Positions 54,726 to 62,671 of a stretch of 64,000 nt of DNA are shown piece by piece. The first letter of the stretch is position 1. Every line of letters begins with the position of its first letter. Made by a program: the position numbers and the translations under genes. The DNA is from Prevotella sp. 10(H) (GTDB lineage Bacteria; Bacteroidota; Bacteroidia; Bacteroidales; Dysgonomonadaceae): positions 248,001-312,000 of the forward strand of contig NZ_JOMI01000003.1 in the NCBI RefSeq assembly GCF_000711235.1, in the 5' to 3' direction. Below the pieces are notes generated by a model. The model saw only the letters and a program-made list of their open reading frames with translations. It was not told the DNA's origin and made no database searches.

Positions 54726-55373
54726 TTACTGATTATTTTTCAACCATTCCAAACGACGCTGATCAGGCAAATGAGTCACCTTGAAATTTTCGAATTTCGC
54801 TTCGAACCCTTTTCCGTCTGGGCAAGCAGCCATTAACCCTACCATAACAGGCCGATTATCCTGCAAGTGAGCATTGCGCATCATTGTATATGTCTTATCA
54901 TCGAAAGAATAAAATATTTCTACAGCATCGAGCCTGCGTACAGCTTTAATCCAAACATACGGAGGCGTCTTGTCCTGCGTAATAACGCTCCAGTCGCTTG
55001 TTTTGTGAGTAACAACAGTGCTTAGATTGAACTTGCCGTCCACAAATTCTACGCCCGCCTTTATATAATTTTCATGATCGATACGCAGCATCAACCCCAT
55101 TTGGTCAAAACGCGCTTTATAATCTCCTGTGATTTTTACTTTAACTTCAAACTCACCCCCGTAAGTTGTATAATAAAAAGGAGCATCATCAACAGTGAAG
55201 CCATAATGTGAGATACGCCAGTAATCGCTTTGCGGGGTTACGAACATTGTTAATGTATTGTTTTTGATTTCCCATTTTTCAGGTTCATTGAACCATTGCA
55301 TTTTTTCGAGACTTTGAGCTGTCATAATCTGTGATAAAATTAAGGCCAACAGGCCGATTGCAAGTTTTTTCAT
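54726..55373 (-). CDS. DUF1349 family secreted protein
   Basis: A 215-residue protein with a signal peptide (MKKLAIGLLALILSQIMTAQ) and a concanavalin-like DUF1349 domain: MQWFNEPEKWEIKNNTLTMF, GGEFEVKVKITGDYKARFDQ, GLMLRIDHENYIKAGVEFVD and AACPDGKGFEAKFENFKV. Such domains resemble carbohydrate-binding jelly rolls. It starts 10 bases after the IclR gene, so regulator and this protein form an operon; sugar-related regulation is a fair guess. Confidence 0.85.
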   Translation of the reverse strand: MKKLAIGLLALILSQIMTAQSLEKMQWFNEPEKWEIKNNTLTMFVTPQSDYWRISHYGFTVDDAPFYYTTYGGEFEVKVKITGDYKARFDQMGLMLRIDHENYIKAGVEFVDGKFNLSTVVTHKTSDWSVITQDKTPPYVWIKAVRRLDAVEIFYSFDDKTYTMMRNAHLQDNRPVMVGLMAACPDGKGFEAKFENFKVTHLPDQRRLEWLKNNQ

Positions 55374-55383
55374 TTTCGGTTTT

Positions 55384-56160
55384 TTATTTTGATGTATGTT
55401 TATATCCTATATTACGTGATATCTCCAGTCCGGCTTCTCTTGTCAGTAAACCGATGTTTTTTATATTTTCTTCCGTCAGACGGCCGGCAGGTCCTGATGT
55501 CCAGATGCATGCAATAGCACATCCCTTCTCATCGAATATCGGTGCGGCAATGCAATGCACACCCTTTACCGTTTCATTCAGGTCGAGTGCATAGCCATCG
55601 GCAACTATTTTATCGAGTTCGTTTTTCAAAATGTTTTTTTCGGTGATAGTATACTCATTTATAGCATCTAAACTGATTGTGGCTAACTTTTCACGTTGCT
55701 TCTTTTCGGGCATGAAAGCCAGTAAAACTTTTCCCGGTGCTGTGGAATGGAGATTAAAGCGCATACCTTGTTTCAGGGTAAATACAAAATCGAGATTTCC
55801 CTGTACTTGTTTTAAGAGAACGACTTCTGTATCAACAAGCGTTCCTATCATTACCGATTCACCGATCTTATCGCGCAGGCGGCGCATATACTCCTCCGAC
55901 TTTTCTATTATATCATAGTTGCTTATAGCAGCCAGCCCTATTAATAGTAATTTGTGGGTAAGGAAATAGCGCAGGCTATCGGGCTCACGGCCGATATATC
56001 CGAGTTCAAGCAGATTAGATGATATTTTATGTACAGATGATTTCGGATAATTGAGCAATTCCACCATTTTTTGTAGGGTTAGCCCTTCCGGATACCGCGA
56101 TAACATTTCCAGTAACTCCATGGCTTTTGTTATCATCGATATATTTTCTTTATTTTCCAT
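55384..56160 (-). CDS. IclR-family transcriptional regulator
   Basis: A 258-residue regulator with an N-terminal winged helix (ITKAMELLEMLSRYPEGLTL, MVELLNYPKSSVHKISSNLL) and a C-terminal GAF-like effector domain (FNLHSTAPGKVLLAFMPEKK near residue 135, GYALDLNETVKGVHCIAAPI, AIACIWTSGPAGRLTEENI). IclR proteins often control sugar-acid or aromatic catabolism. It shares an operon with the DUF1349 gene. A -7 TACATTTG lies on the minus strand at 56230-56237. Confidence 0.92.
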   Translation of the reverse strand: MENKENISMITKAMELLEMLSRYPEGLTLQKMVELLNYPKSSVHKISSNLLELGYIGREPDSLRYFLTHKLLLIGLAAISNYDIIEKSEEYMRRLRDKIGESVMIGTLVDTEVVLLKQVQGNLDFVFTLKQGMRFNLHSTAPGKVLLAFMPEKKQREKLATISLDAINEYTITEKNILKNELDKIVADGYALDLNETVKGVHCIAAPIFDEKGCAIACIWTSGPAGRLTEENIKNIGLLTREAGLEISRNIGYKHTSK

Positions 56161-56290
56161 TAATTGTGCATAAGTTAATCGTATTTCATTAGTGTGTCTC
56201 TATATGTGTATTATATTCTTATTTATGTACAAATGTAATATTAATTAATAATGCTGCAAAAAATGTATGAATATTTTTTCTGAAAAAAGA

Positions 56291-56320
56291 AAGAGACCCT
56301 CTAAATATAGAAGGTCTCTT
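56291..56320 (-). terminator. terminator of the outer-membrane barrel gene
   Basis: AAGAGACC (56291-56298) pairs with GGTCTCTT (56313-56320) around a 14-base loop; the A-rich stretch before it gives the U-run on the minus strand. Confidence 0.82.
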
Positions 56321-56343
56321 CCGAATATTTTTAAATATAATTT

Positions 56344-58848
56344 TTAGTTCTGTCCGCCACTCTGCTGTCCGCCTTGGTCTCCTCCCTGACCTCCGCCCAT
56401 GCTATCATCGTTTCTGATGCTTCGTTGGGCTTTTTTGATCTGGGCTTTCATTTCACCGAAGCGGAACGATATTCCAATACCGAAATTGCGCATCCTGTTT
56501 GAATTCCGCGATTCGCTATAGAAAGTATCTGTTTGAGTTATATTCTTGAATTCATTATCCTTTTTGAACGGATTCTGTGCATATGCGCGTATTTGTAATC
56601 TATCTTTTAAGAAACCTTTAGAGAAAGATACGCTGTGGAAGAAAAATGATGATCCTTCGCCTTGTAGCATAATCCATGGACTGAAATAGCCTGTATTGAC
56701 ATATGCTTTGAAATTTTGAGGGAATGAATATTGTCCTCCTGCAACTATGTTCCCTGAAAAACCACTGTTGGTCATCCTTTTATTAGTAATAGGGTCGGTG
56801 CTTGATTTTATGTCGACATATCTTCCCGACATATTACTATACACACGAATCTTATCGTTAGGACTCCAGTTTATATAGCCTGAAAGGCCCAGATTCTTCC
56901 GCTCACCTATATTTTGATAAGTTGTTGTAGAAATACCATTCTCGCGTATTGTGATATTTTCTATACCATTGTCTTCAAAGTCGTAAGACAAATTCGCATT
57001 AAAATTAAGATTCTGACTGAAAGAACCGAAATTCAGGCTTATATTATGATTTTTTACTGCATCCAGTTCAGAGTTACCCACTCTGATGTTATTAGGATTG
57101 GATGTATCTTCATACGGGTTTAATTGATATATTCCGGGCCGTTGTATACGCATATTGTATCCTAAGCGAATGTTTTGAGACGGTTTCAACTGGTATGTTA
57201 TTGTGGCAGATGGTACAAGATTCGAATAGTCGTTCTTGAAGTTTCTGTCTATGTCTTTCGGGAACTTTGCTTCCAGCCATGTCGCTTCGTAACGTAATCC
57301 TGTTTTTAAACCCCATTTTTTAAATTTAGCGCTATAACCTCCGTATGCGGCAACGATATCCTGTTCGTGTTTAAATTCATCATATATCTGGGGTTTATTA
57401 ACCCATTCTCCATCAGCATTAATAAAATCATAGCCACTATTGCTCTGATTGATACGGATAATATATTTAACCCCTGCTTCCAGATTATGTACTTTTCCAA
57501 ACGGAGTAACAAAATCAGCCTGAAAAGTATGCTCTTTCATATCGGCATCTGAGTATTGATTGTTGGTTTCGGCTGTCCAAGGCGGTGTTCCGGTTATCGG
57601 ATTAATGATATTGTCCGATTCCGAATCATTCGGGCTTTGGCTGAATCTGTAAGATGCAGTCAGCAACTGGTCTTTTTTCTTAAACGTACGTTGATAGTCC
57701 ACATTCACATCAGTACCTCCGTAGTTAAATTTAGAATGACTGTTGCGCGCGTATTTATATTGAGTATCCCTGTTTGCATTCAGCATTTCGGAGATTAGTT
57801 CACTGTTCGAGTTCCCTTCACCGAAATAGCGGTTAAACCCAACATTTATAAGATTGAGGGTATCTATTTCGAAACTGAGTTCCCCGTTACCATATTGTCC
57901 GTTTCCTTTATTTTTGGAAAAACCGTCTTCATGCAGGTATCTGTTATCGTTATTCGCATATTCTTCTGTAAAACGATTAGATGTTCCTCTAGGACGTCTG
58001 TATTGGTGATAATTATATCCTCCTGTGAAGCCTATTTTCCCGTATTTCATCTGCACGTATGCACCTCCGCCGAATCCGCCGAGATCATCCACGCGCCCGT
58101 TCAGTGTGGCAGTATAACCTCCCATCGATGTATTCTTTTGGGTGATAATATTAATGATTCCGGCTACACCTTCTGCATCATATTTAGCTCCCGGGTCGGT
58201 AATTACTTCTATGTCTTTTATTGAACTTGCCGGCATGCTGCGCAATACATCTTTCGGATTGCTGGTTATCATATTGGACGGCTTCCCGTTCAGATATATT
58301 TTATAGTTCGACGATCCTTTCAGTTGTATATTTTCTTCTCCGTCGACTGTTACCATCGGTACTTTTTTCAACATATCCAGTACGTTGTTGGTCTTCGCTT
58401 CGGGATCGTCTTCCATACTGTAAGTGATTTTATCGAGATCGACTTTTACGAGAGGTTTCTGTGCGGATATTACCACCTCCGACAATGCCTGCGCATTATC
58501 CGGCATAGAGATAGTACCTAAATCCAGCGTTTTAGTATTTCCTATTTCAATAGGTTTTGTTATTGTTTGTTTACCTATGTATTCGGCAATAAAAAGATAT
58601 TCACCCTTTTTATTCATCGATACCTGAAATTTTCCGTTATCGTCACTTGCCACAGCTTTTATCAATTTAGCAGGATTATCCTTTTCAGTTATTTTTATTG
58701 TGGCATAAGGAATGGTTTCATTGGTGACCGAGTCTACCAATTGTCCTTTTATTTGTACGTTAACTACTGTTGCATTGGCATTGGTCTGCGCCGAAGCGAA
58801 CGAAGCGGTTAAAGCTAACAGGGCGATTAACAATAAGCGGAATTTCAT
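56344..58848 (-). CDS. TonB-receptor-like outer-membrane beta-barrel protein
   Basis: An 834-residue outer-membrane protein of the Omp_b-brl_3 type. A signal peptide is followed by a carboxypeptidase-regulatory-like domain (KGQLVDSVTNETIPYATIKI near residue 33), a plug (VVISAQKPLVKVDLDKITYS, VEDGEENIQ-like loop and ITDPGAKYDAEGVAGIINII near 220) and a long barrel with GYNYHQYRRPRG and SANFMDY-like strands. The C-terminus does not end in an aromatic barrel strand but in a Gly/Gln-rich tail (SMGGGQGGDQGGQQSGGQN). Such proteins resemble TonB receptors but their substrates are mostly unknown. It is a single gene with its own terminator. Confidence 0.86.
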   Translation of the reverse strand: MKFRLLLIALLALTASFASAQTNANATVVNVQIKGQLVDSVTNETIPYATIKITEKDNPAKLIKAVASDDNGKFQVSMNKKGEYLFIAEYIGKQTITKPIEIGNTKTLDLGTISMPDNAQALSEVVISAQKPLVKVDLDKITYSMEDDPEAKTNNVLDMLKKVPMVTVDGEENIQLKGSSNYKIYLNGKPSNMITSNPKDVLRSMPASSIKDIEVITDPGAKYDAEGVAGIINIITQKNTSMGGYTATLNGRVDDLGGFGGGAYVQMKYGKIGFTGGYNYHQYRRPRGTSNRFTEEYANNDNRYLHEDGFSKNKGNGQYGNGELSFEIDTLNLINVGFNRYFGEGNSNSELISEMLNANRDTQYKYARNSHSKFNYGGTDVNVDYQRTFKKKDQLLTASYRFSQSPNDSESDNIINPITGTPPWTAETNNQYSDADMKEHTFQADFVTPFGKVHNLEAGVKYIIRINQSNSGYDFINADGEWVNKPQIYDEFKHEQDIVAAYGGYSAKFKKWGLKTGLRYEATWLEAKFPKDIDRNFKNDYSNLVPSATITYQLKPSQNIRLGYNMRIQRPGIYQLNPYEDTSNPNNIRVGNSELDAVKNHNISLNFGSFSQNLNFNANLSYDFEDNGIENITIRENGISTTTYQNIGERKNLGLSGYINWSPNDKIRVYSNMSGRYVDIKSSTDPITNKRMTNSGFSGNIVAGGQYSFPQNFKAYVNTGYFSPWIMLQGEGSSFFFHSVSFSKGFLKDRLQIRAYAQNPFKKDNEFKNITQTDTFYSESRNSNRMRNFGIGISFRFGEMKAQIKKAQRSIRNDDSMGGGQGGDQGGQQSGGQN

Positions 58849-59014
58849 ATAACAGTTTTTTTTAGTTTTTAGTTAATTTTCGGACGGCTAAGATATAAAT
58901 AGATTTATTTAGTTTATCTTGTCTCTACGAATTTGTCGTAAGAATTATATATTTATCACTAAGAATGTGAGTATTTTATCATTTTTAACTAAATAATACG
59001 TTTATTGTGTAAAA

Positions 59015-59044
59015 AAGGCGTTATACCGGAAGATACAACGCCTT
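59015..59044 (-). terminator. terminator of the sigma-controlled membrane pair
   Basis: AAGGCGTT (59015-59022) and AACGCCTT (59037-59044) are perfect complements; the A-run at 59011-59016 becomes the U-run on the minus strand. It lies 19 bases past the stop of the 116-residue gene. Confidence 0.85.
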
Positions 59045-59063
59045 AAGATATCATAAACAAAAA

Positions 59064-59414
59064 TTATTTGCAGATCTGCAGATCTTTTATCAAAAAATTC
59101 TTTCCGTACAATTCTATATATTCGACTTCAGATGTATCAATGATTACGGTTATACCACGTTGGTTCCATCTGGAAATTTCAACTTCTATATGTAATACAT
59201 TATCATTATCTTCTCTTCGGGAACTCCATCCGGTAATCCCATAATCGGGAGCTTTATATTGAATACTGATTGTATCGCTTCCTATAAGGCAGATATTGAA
59301 ATCGTCTGAAGATTTACTCATAAACCATCCTTGTTGACGTCCTGCAAACCAGGCTCCGAAAACGATCAGGAGTATGATTAAAGTCAATATTATAGGTGTT
59401 AGCCTGTCTTTCAT
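59064..59414 (-). CDS. small membrane-anchored protein of unknown function
   Basis: A 116-residue protein with one N-terminal membrane segment (PIILTLIILLIVFGAWFAG) and an exported domain of about 85 residues rich in beta strands (SDTISIQYKAPDYGITGWSS, VLHIEVEISRWNQRGITVII). No family recognised. It is 12 bases after the DUF6249 gene and thus second in the operon driven by the mirrored ECF-type promoter, ending at its own terminator. Confidence 0.72.
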   Translation of the reverse strand: MKDRLTPIILTLIILLIVFGAWFAGRQQGWFMSKSSDDFNICLIGSDTISIQYKAPDYGITGWSSRREDNDNVLHIEVEISRWNQRGITVIIDTSEVEYIELYGKNFLIKDLQICK

Positions 59415-59426
59415 AGACGAAAGGTA

Positions 59427-59846
59427 TTACTCTTTTTCGGATGTTTTCTCGTTTTTCTTTTCTACAAAATAGGCGATTACAAGCCCGATACCACCAAATA
59501 CAGCAGCGCACGCAGGGTAAAGAACCGATATTGTATTGCGGAACTCATAGAATACTCTGTCATTTGTTTCAACAGGCGGAACAGCCAGTAAATCTACTAT
59601 GGCTGCAATGACAACGCCTAATCCTACACCAATCAATAAGAGCCCTACGCGGATAGCCCATGAACCGGAAGTCAGTTCCTTATAAACAGGCATTTTAAAC
59701 TGATTTCTCAATACTTCGGGATCGATGCCGACCGATAGTTTTTCAATTACAGCCATACGTTCTTTACGGCGGGCAAAGAGTTCGAATAAACGGTAAATAC
59801 CGAGAGTGATGATGGCTATTATACTCACTATTCCAATCATTTCCAT
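59427..59846 (-). CDS. DUF6249-like membrane protein
   Basis: A 139-residue protein with three membrane segments: an N-terminal one (IGIVSIIAIITLGIYRLFEL), one near residue 70 (GLLLIGVGLGVVIAAIVDLL) and one near 110 (LYPACAAVFGGIGLVIAYFV). A basic cytoplasmic stretch follows the first (FARRKERMAVIEKLSVGID). It fits the DUF6249 pattern, often found by ECF sigma genes in Bacteroidota. Its start is 40-50 bases downstream of a promoter that is the mirror copy of the one facing the sigma gene. Confidence 0.75.
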   Translation of the reverse strand: MEMIGIVSIIAIITLGIYRLFELFARRKERMAVIEKLSVGIDPEVLRNQFKMPVYKELTSGSWAIRVGLLLIGVGLGVVIAAIVDLLAVPPVETNDRVFYEFRNTISVLYPACAAVFGGIGLVIAYFVEKKNEKTSEKE

Positions 59847-59892
59847 AATTTTCTATTTTATTAGTTAAACATTTTGTTTGTTTGCCCATTTT

Positions 59893-59917
59893 GACGCACA
59901 GTTATCGGAAAGGTTAC
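59893..59917 (-). promoter_or_regulatory. ECF-type promoter of the DUF6249 operon
   Basis: Minus strand: GTAACC (59917-59912), 15 bases, CGTC (59896-59893). This is the ECF sigma pattern (-35 with AAC, -10 with CGTC) and is identical in both boxes and spacing to the plus-strand promoter of the sigma gene. Confidence 0.75.
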
Positions 59918-59972
59918 AAATTAAATTAAAAAATTTTCCCTGAAAAAAATTACCTCTACATTTGTAACCTTT
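59909..59972. repeat. 13-bp perfect inverted repeat at the divergent sigma promoter
   Basis: AAAGGTTACAAAT (59909-59921) and ATTTGTAACCTTT (59960-59972) are exact reverse complements 38 bases apart. Each contains the GTAACC -35 box of one of the two divergent ECF-type promoters; the spacer is very AT-rich. Confidence 0.9.
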
Positions 59973-59988
59973 CAAACTTCTTCGCGTC
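59964..59988 (+). promoter_or_regulatory. ECF-type autoregulatory promoter of the sigma gene
   Basis: GTAACC (59964-59969), 15 bases, CGTC (59985-59988). The expected transcript start is near 59995, almost at the sigma ATG (59997), so this transcript would be leaderless or nearly so. A housekeeping -7 element TACATTTG (59957-59964) overlaps the -35 box and would give a normal leader of about 26 bases. Confidence 0.75.
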
Positions 59989-59996
59989 ATACGGGT

Positions 59997-60551
59997 ATGG
60001 CAGATTTTGACGACATCTATTACGTGCGCAGGATCAAGGATGGTCATGCCGATGCATTCGTGCATATTGTGCGCCGTTATCAGAGAATGGTATTTACCAT
60101 TGTCAGCAAGATTGTCACCCGTCCTGCCGATGCGGAAGATATAACGCAGGAAGTATTTATAAAGGCTTTCCAGTCGTTGGATAAATTCAGGGAAGAATCG
60201 GGCTTTGCCACATGGTTGTATCGTATAGCTTATAATGCTACTATATCAGAATTGCGCAAGCGCAGATATGAGTTTACGGCTTATGAAGATAATTATGCAA
60301 ACCTGCCTGATGATAACATATCCGATGATATAGATGAGGTGAGTACCGAAGAAAGACTGCACTATCTGGATGTTGTCTTAAAAAAGTTACCGCCTGACGA
60401 TGCTTTGCTGATTACAATGTTTTATATGAACGATCAGAGTATACAGCAAATAAGTGAGATTACGAATAACAGTGTGGCGAATGTAAAAGTAAAGTTGCAC
60501 AGGATAAGAAAATTTATGAACTTTGAAATAAATAAACTCATACGACTATGA
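59997..60551 (+). CDS. ECF RNA polymerase sigma factor
   Basis: A 184-residue sigma-70 family factor of the extracytoplasmic-function type. Region 2 spans about residues 10-80 (HADAFVHIVRRYQRMVFTIV, DAEDITQEVFIKAFQSLDKF, GFATWLYRIAYNATISELRK) and region 4 about 115-175 (YLDVVLKKLPPDDALLITMF, SIQQISEITNNSVANVKVKL, HRIRKFM). Regions 1 and 3 are missing as usual. It overlaps the next gene by 4 bases, the normal place for an anti-sigma partner, and faces a divergent membrane-protein pair across the mirrored promoter. Confidence 0.95.
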   Translation: MADFDDIYYVRRIKDGHADAFVHIVRRYQRMVFTIVSKIVTRPADAEDITQEVFIKAFQSLDKFREESGFATWLYRIAYNATISELRKRRYEFTAYEDNYANLPDDNISDDIDEVSTEERLHYLDVVLKKLPPDDALLITMFYMNDQSIQQISEITNNSVANVKVKLHRIRKFMNFEINKLIRL

Positions 60552-60928
60552 ATATAGATGATAAAGATAAACTAAGGAGTTTATTTCAGGAGATTGAACA
60601 AAAAGAACCGTCATCAGGATTTGAAGACCGCCTGATGCAACGTGTACATATTCTATCAGCAAAAGAATCGAAGAAGAAAAATCTGAAAGCTATATTTGCT
60701 ATTATCGGCGGTATTGCAGGTATGCTGGGTATCCCTGCGTTCATTTTCTGGTGGTTTGGATTCTCTTTGAAAACTGATTTCCAGCCAATAGATTTGGATA
60801 TATCATTTAATATGCCGGATATCAAATTCGATCCGTTTATTATATCTATTGCCTGTGTGGTATTGTTACTCTTAATTAGCGATACGCTGATACGCCGCCG
60901 CATATGGGAGAAAAAGCATAAGCACTGA
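60548..60928 (+). CDS. putative membrane anti-sigma partner
   Basis: A 126-residue protein translationally coupled (ATGA overlap) to the sigma gene. Residues 1-45 are charged and cytoplasmic (KLRSLFQEIEQKEPSSGFED, RLMQRVHIL), followed by two membrane segments (AIFAIIGGIAGMLGIPAFIF and FIISIACVVLLLLISDTLI) and a short basic tail. It has no zinc-binding HxxxCxxC anti-sigma motif. The position and topology suggest an anti-sigma factor, but this is inference. Confidence 0.7.
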   Translation: MNIDDKDKLRSLFQEIEQKEPSSGFEDRLMQRVHILSAKESKKKNLKAIFAIIGGIAGMLGIPAFIFWWFGFSLKTDFQPIDLDISFNMPDIKFDPFIISIACVVLLLLISDTLIRRRIWEKKHKH

Positions 60929-60930
60929 TC

Positions 60931-61473
60931 TTATAAATCGAGTGTACCTTCGCGATCACTTTTATATTTCTGCGATAATAGCCGCAAGAAAGATGAAATC
61001 TGGGATATCGCTGCCTGTGTTTCGCCCGACACTTCTCTCTTTTGCAAACGCATCAACAAATAGCCATATAGGGCGGTGAAGCAGGTTTCAATTTCAGGAA
61101 CATTTTTATCAGGAGCTTTAGCTCTCAATTCCACAATGTAAGGTAGGGTTTTATAATACGCTTCGGAATAAGCAGACTCTTTCGGCGATTTTAGTAATTT
61201 GAGATGCAACTCAGTCAGTTCCGAGATCACATTCTTATTTATTATCAGATGCCCGTCCTCTATTACGTTTTCCCTGCGCATCATATCTATCAGGTTTTCG
61301 TACCATTCCCTGATTTCTTTTTTTACTTCGTCTGTTTCTCCGAATTTGGATATAATGCTGTCGTCTATTTTTCCGATGTCGAGTTTACTGGCGCGTATGA
61401 GATCTTCGACCTGCCACATATAAAGCAGATATTCGCCGATGTTTTCCTCTTTTAATTTTTTTGCAATGAGCAT
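60931..61473 (-). CDS. DUF4924 family protein
   Basis: A 180-residue cytoplasmic, mostly helical protein. LIAKKLKEENIGEYLLYMWQ, VEDLIRASKLDIGKIDDSII and LYGYLLMRLQKREVSGETQA match the DUF4924 family, conserved in Bacteroidales and of unknown role. It converges on the sigma operon with only 2 bases between stops. A -7 TACCTTTG lies on the minus strand at 61502-61509. Confidence 0.88.
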   Translation of the reverse strand: MLIAKKLKEENIGEYLLYMWQVEDLIRASKLDIGKIDDSIISKFGETDEVKKEIREWYENLIDMMRRENVIEDGHLIINKNVISELTELHLKLLKSPKESAYSEAYYKTLPYIVELRAKAPDKNVPEIETCFTALYGYLLMRLQKREVSGETQAAISQISSFLRLLSQKYKSDREGTLDL

Positions 61474-61737
61474 ATGATATTGTTTTTTTCGAGATCAAAT
61501 ACAAAGGTAAATAATAAATTTATTAAATGAATGTTCCGGATTTGTGCATTCATGCGGGTTCTCTTTTTATATACAAAATATATATGTCCTCGATTGAACA
61601 AAGCGACATCAAATAACGTTTAATCTACAAAACAGGTTCTTACTTTTTTCATAGTGTGTTAGATAGATTGTTTAGTTGATTTTTTGTGCCTGTTTTTATC
61701 ATAGTATATGTTAGTTTTATATTAGTGTTAAGGTCTG
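61474..61737. other. intergenic DNA ahead of an orphan terminator
   Basis: Beyond the DUF4924 -7 element (61502-61509) no open frame of note is present. The stretch 61560-61737 is T-rich and ends in the strong hairpin at 61738-61773, so it may encode a small RNA or leader, but I cannot identify a promoter or a known RNA family. Confidence 0.4.
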
Positions 61738-61773
61738 GAAGAGATGGTTGCGACAACCGTCTCTTCTTTTTTT
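61738..61773 (+). terminator. orphan intrinsic terminator upstream of the MBL gene
   Basis: GAAGAGATGGTTG (61738-61750) pairs with CAACCGTCTCTTC (61754-61766, one G-U) around CGA, then seven T. No gene on the plus strand ends just before it; the next gene starts 14 bases after it. Confidence 0.88.
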
Positions 61774-61786
61774 ATATCTTAGTAGT

Positions 61787-62611
61787 ATGGTTGAGATCAA
61801 AATAATAGAAAGCGGATATATAATGGCCGACGGAGGCGCCATGTTCGGCGCTATACCGAAGCGGGCATGGCAGAGGAAATATGAATCGGATGAAAATAAT
61901 CTCTGTCGGTTGGCTATGCGTTGTGTCTTGGCGTTATCAAGTGACAGGAAAGTGTTAATCGATACAGGTATGGGAGATAAGCATCTCGATAAGGTTTCCT
62001 ATTATCAGCCTCATAAGCTGAAGAGAATGGATGAAGCCTTGGAAGATTATGGATATTCGCCGTCGGATATTACAGATGTAATACTTACGCATCTTCATTT
62101 CGATCATTGCGGCTATGCTACCTGCATAAACAAAGACGGAGAGATAACACCGTCATTTCCTAATGCAAGATATTGGTTGAGCCGTAAGCAATGGATAAAT
62201 CTTCTGGAACCTAACCGTTTGGAAGCCGATTCTATTTTCCCTGAAAATATCCTGCCTATATATGATGCCGGATTATTGAATCTGGTAGATGAAGATATGA
62301 ACCTGACTGAAGGTATTGTCCTGCGGTTTTTCGACGGGCATACCGACGGACAGATAGTAGTTTATATAGATACTGACAACGGACAGCACATTTTTCCCGG
62401 AGACCTTATTCCAACCTCTTCACATGTGCCACTGGAATGGATATCGGCATATGATATAAATGCGCTTACTTCTGTCAAGGAAAAAGAAAGGTTTCTGTCT
62501 GAGATTGCAGGGGATGAAAATACACTAATTTATTGCCATGATGCAAAAGTTGTGAAGAGCAAAGTAAAAAGGCTGAATAATAATTTTATAGCATTTGACA
62601 AAGAACAATAA
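61787..62611 (+). CDS. MBL-fold metallo-hydrolase
   Basis: About 274 residues from the ATG at 61787; an upstream in-frame ATG at 61748 lies inside the terminator hairpin and is rejected. The metallo-beta-lactamase motif THLHFDHCG lies near residue 105, preceded by LIDTGMGDKHLDKV, and FFDGHTDGQIVVYI and IYCHDAKV supply later ligands. The layout resembles quorum-quenching lactonases and related hydrolases, but the substrate is unknown. Transcription must pass or start after the orphan terminator. Confidence 0.88.
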   Translation: MVEIKIIESGYIMADGGAMFGAIPKRAWQRKYESDENNLCRLAMRCVLALSSDRKVLIDTGMGDKHLDKVSYYQPHKLKRMDEALEDYGYSPSDITDVILTHLHFDHCGYATCINKDGEITPSFPNARYWLSRKQWINLLEPNRLEADSIFPENILPIYDAGLLNLVDEDMNLTEGIVLRFFDGHTDGQIVVYIDTDNGQHIFPGDLIPTSSHVPLEWISAYDINALTSVKEKERFLSEIAGDENTLIYCHDAKVVKSKVKRLNNNFIAFDKEQ

Positions 62612-62615
62612 AAAA

Positions 62616-62640
62616 AGCCCGGGTTATAAAACTCCGGACT
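62616..62640 (-). terminator. terminator of the pirin gene
   Basis: AGCCCGG (62616-62622) and CCGGACT (62634-62640) pair with one wobble; the A-run at 62610-62616 becomes the U-run on the minus strand, 32 bases beyond the pirin stop. Confidence 0.75.
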
Positions 62641-62671
62641 CCTACATATTGCTCCTTACAATTACCTATCA

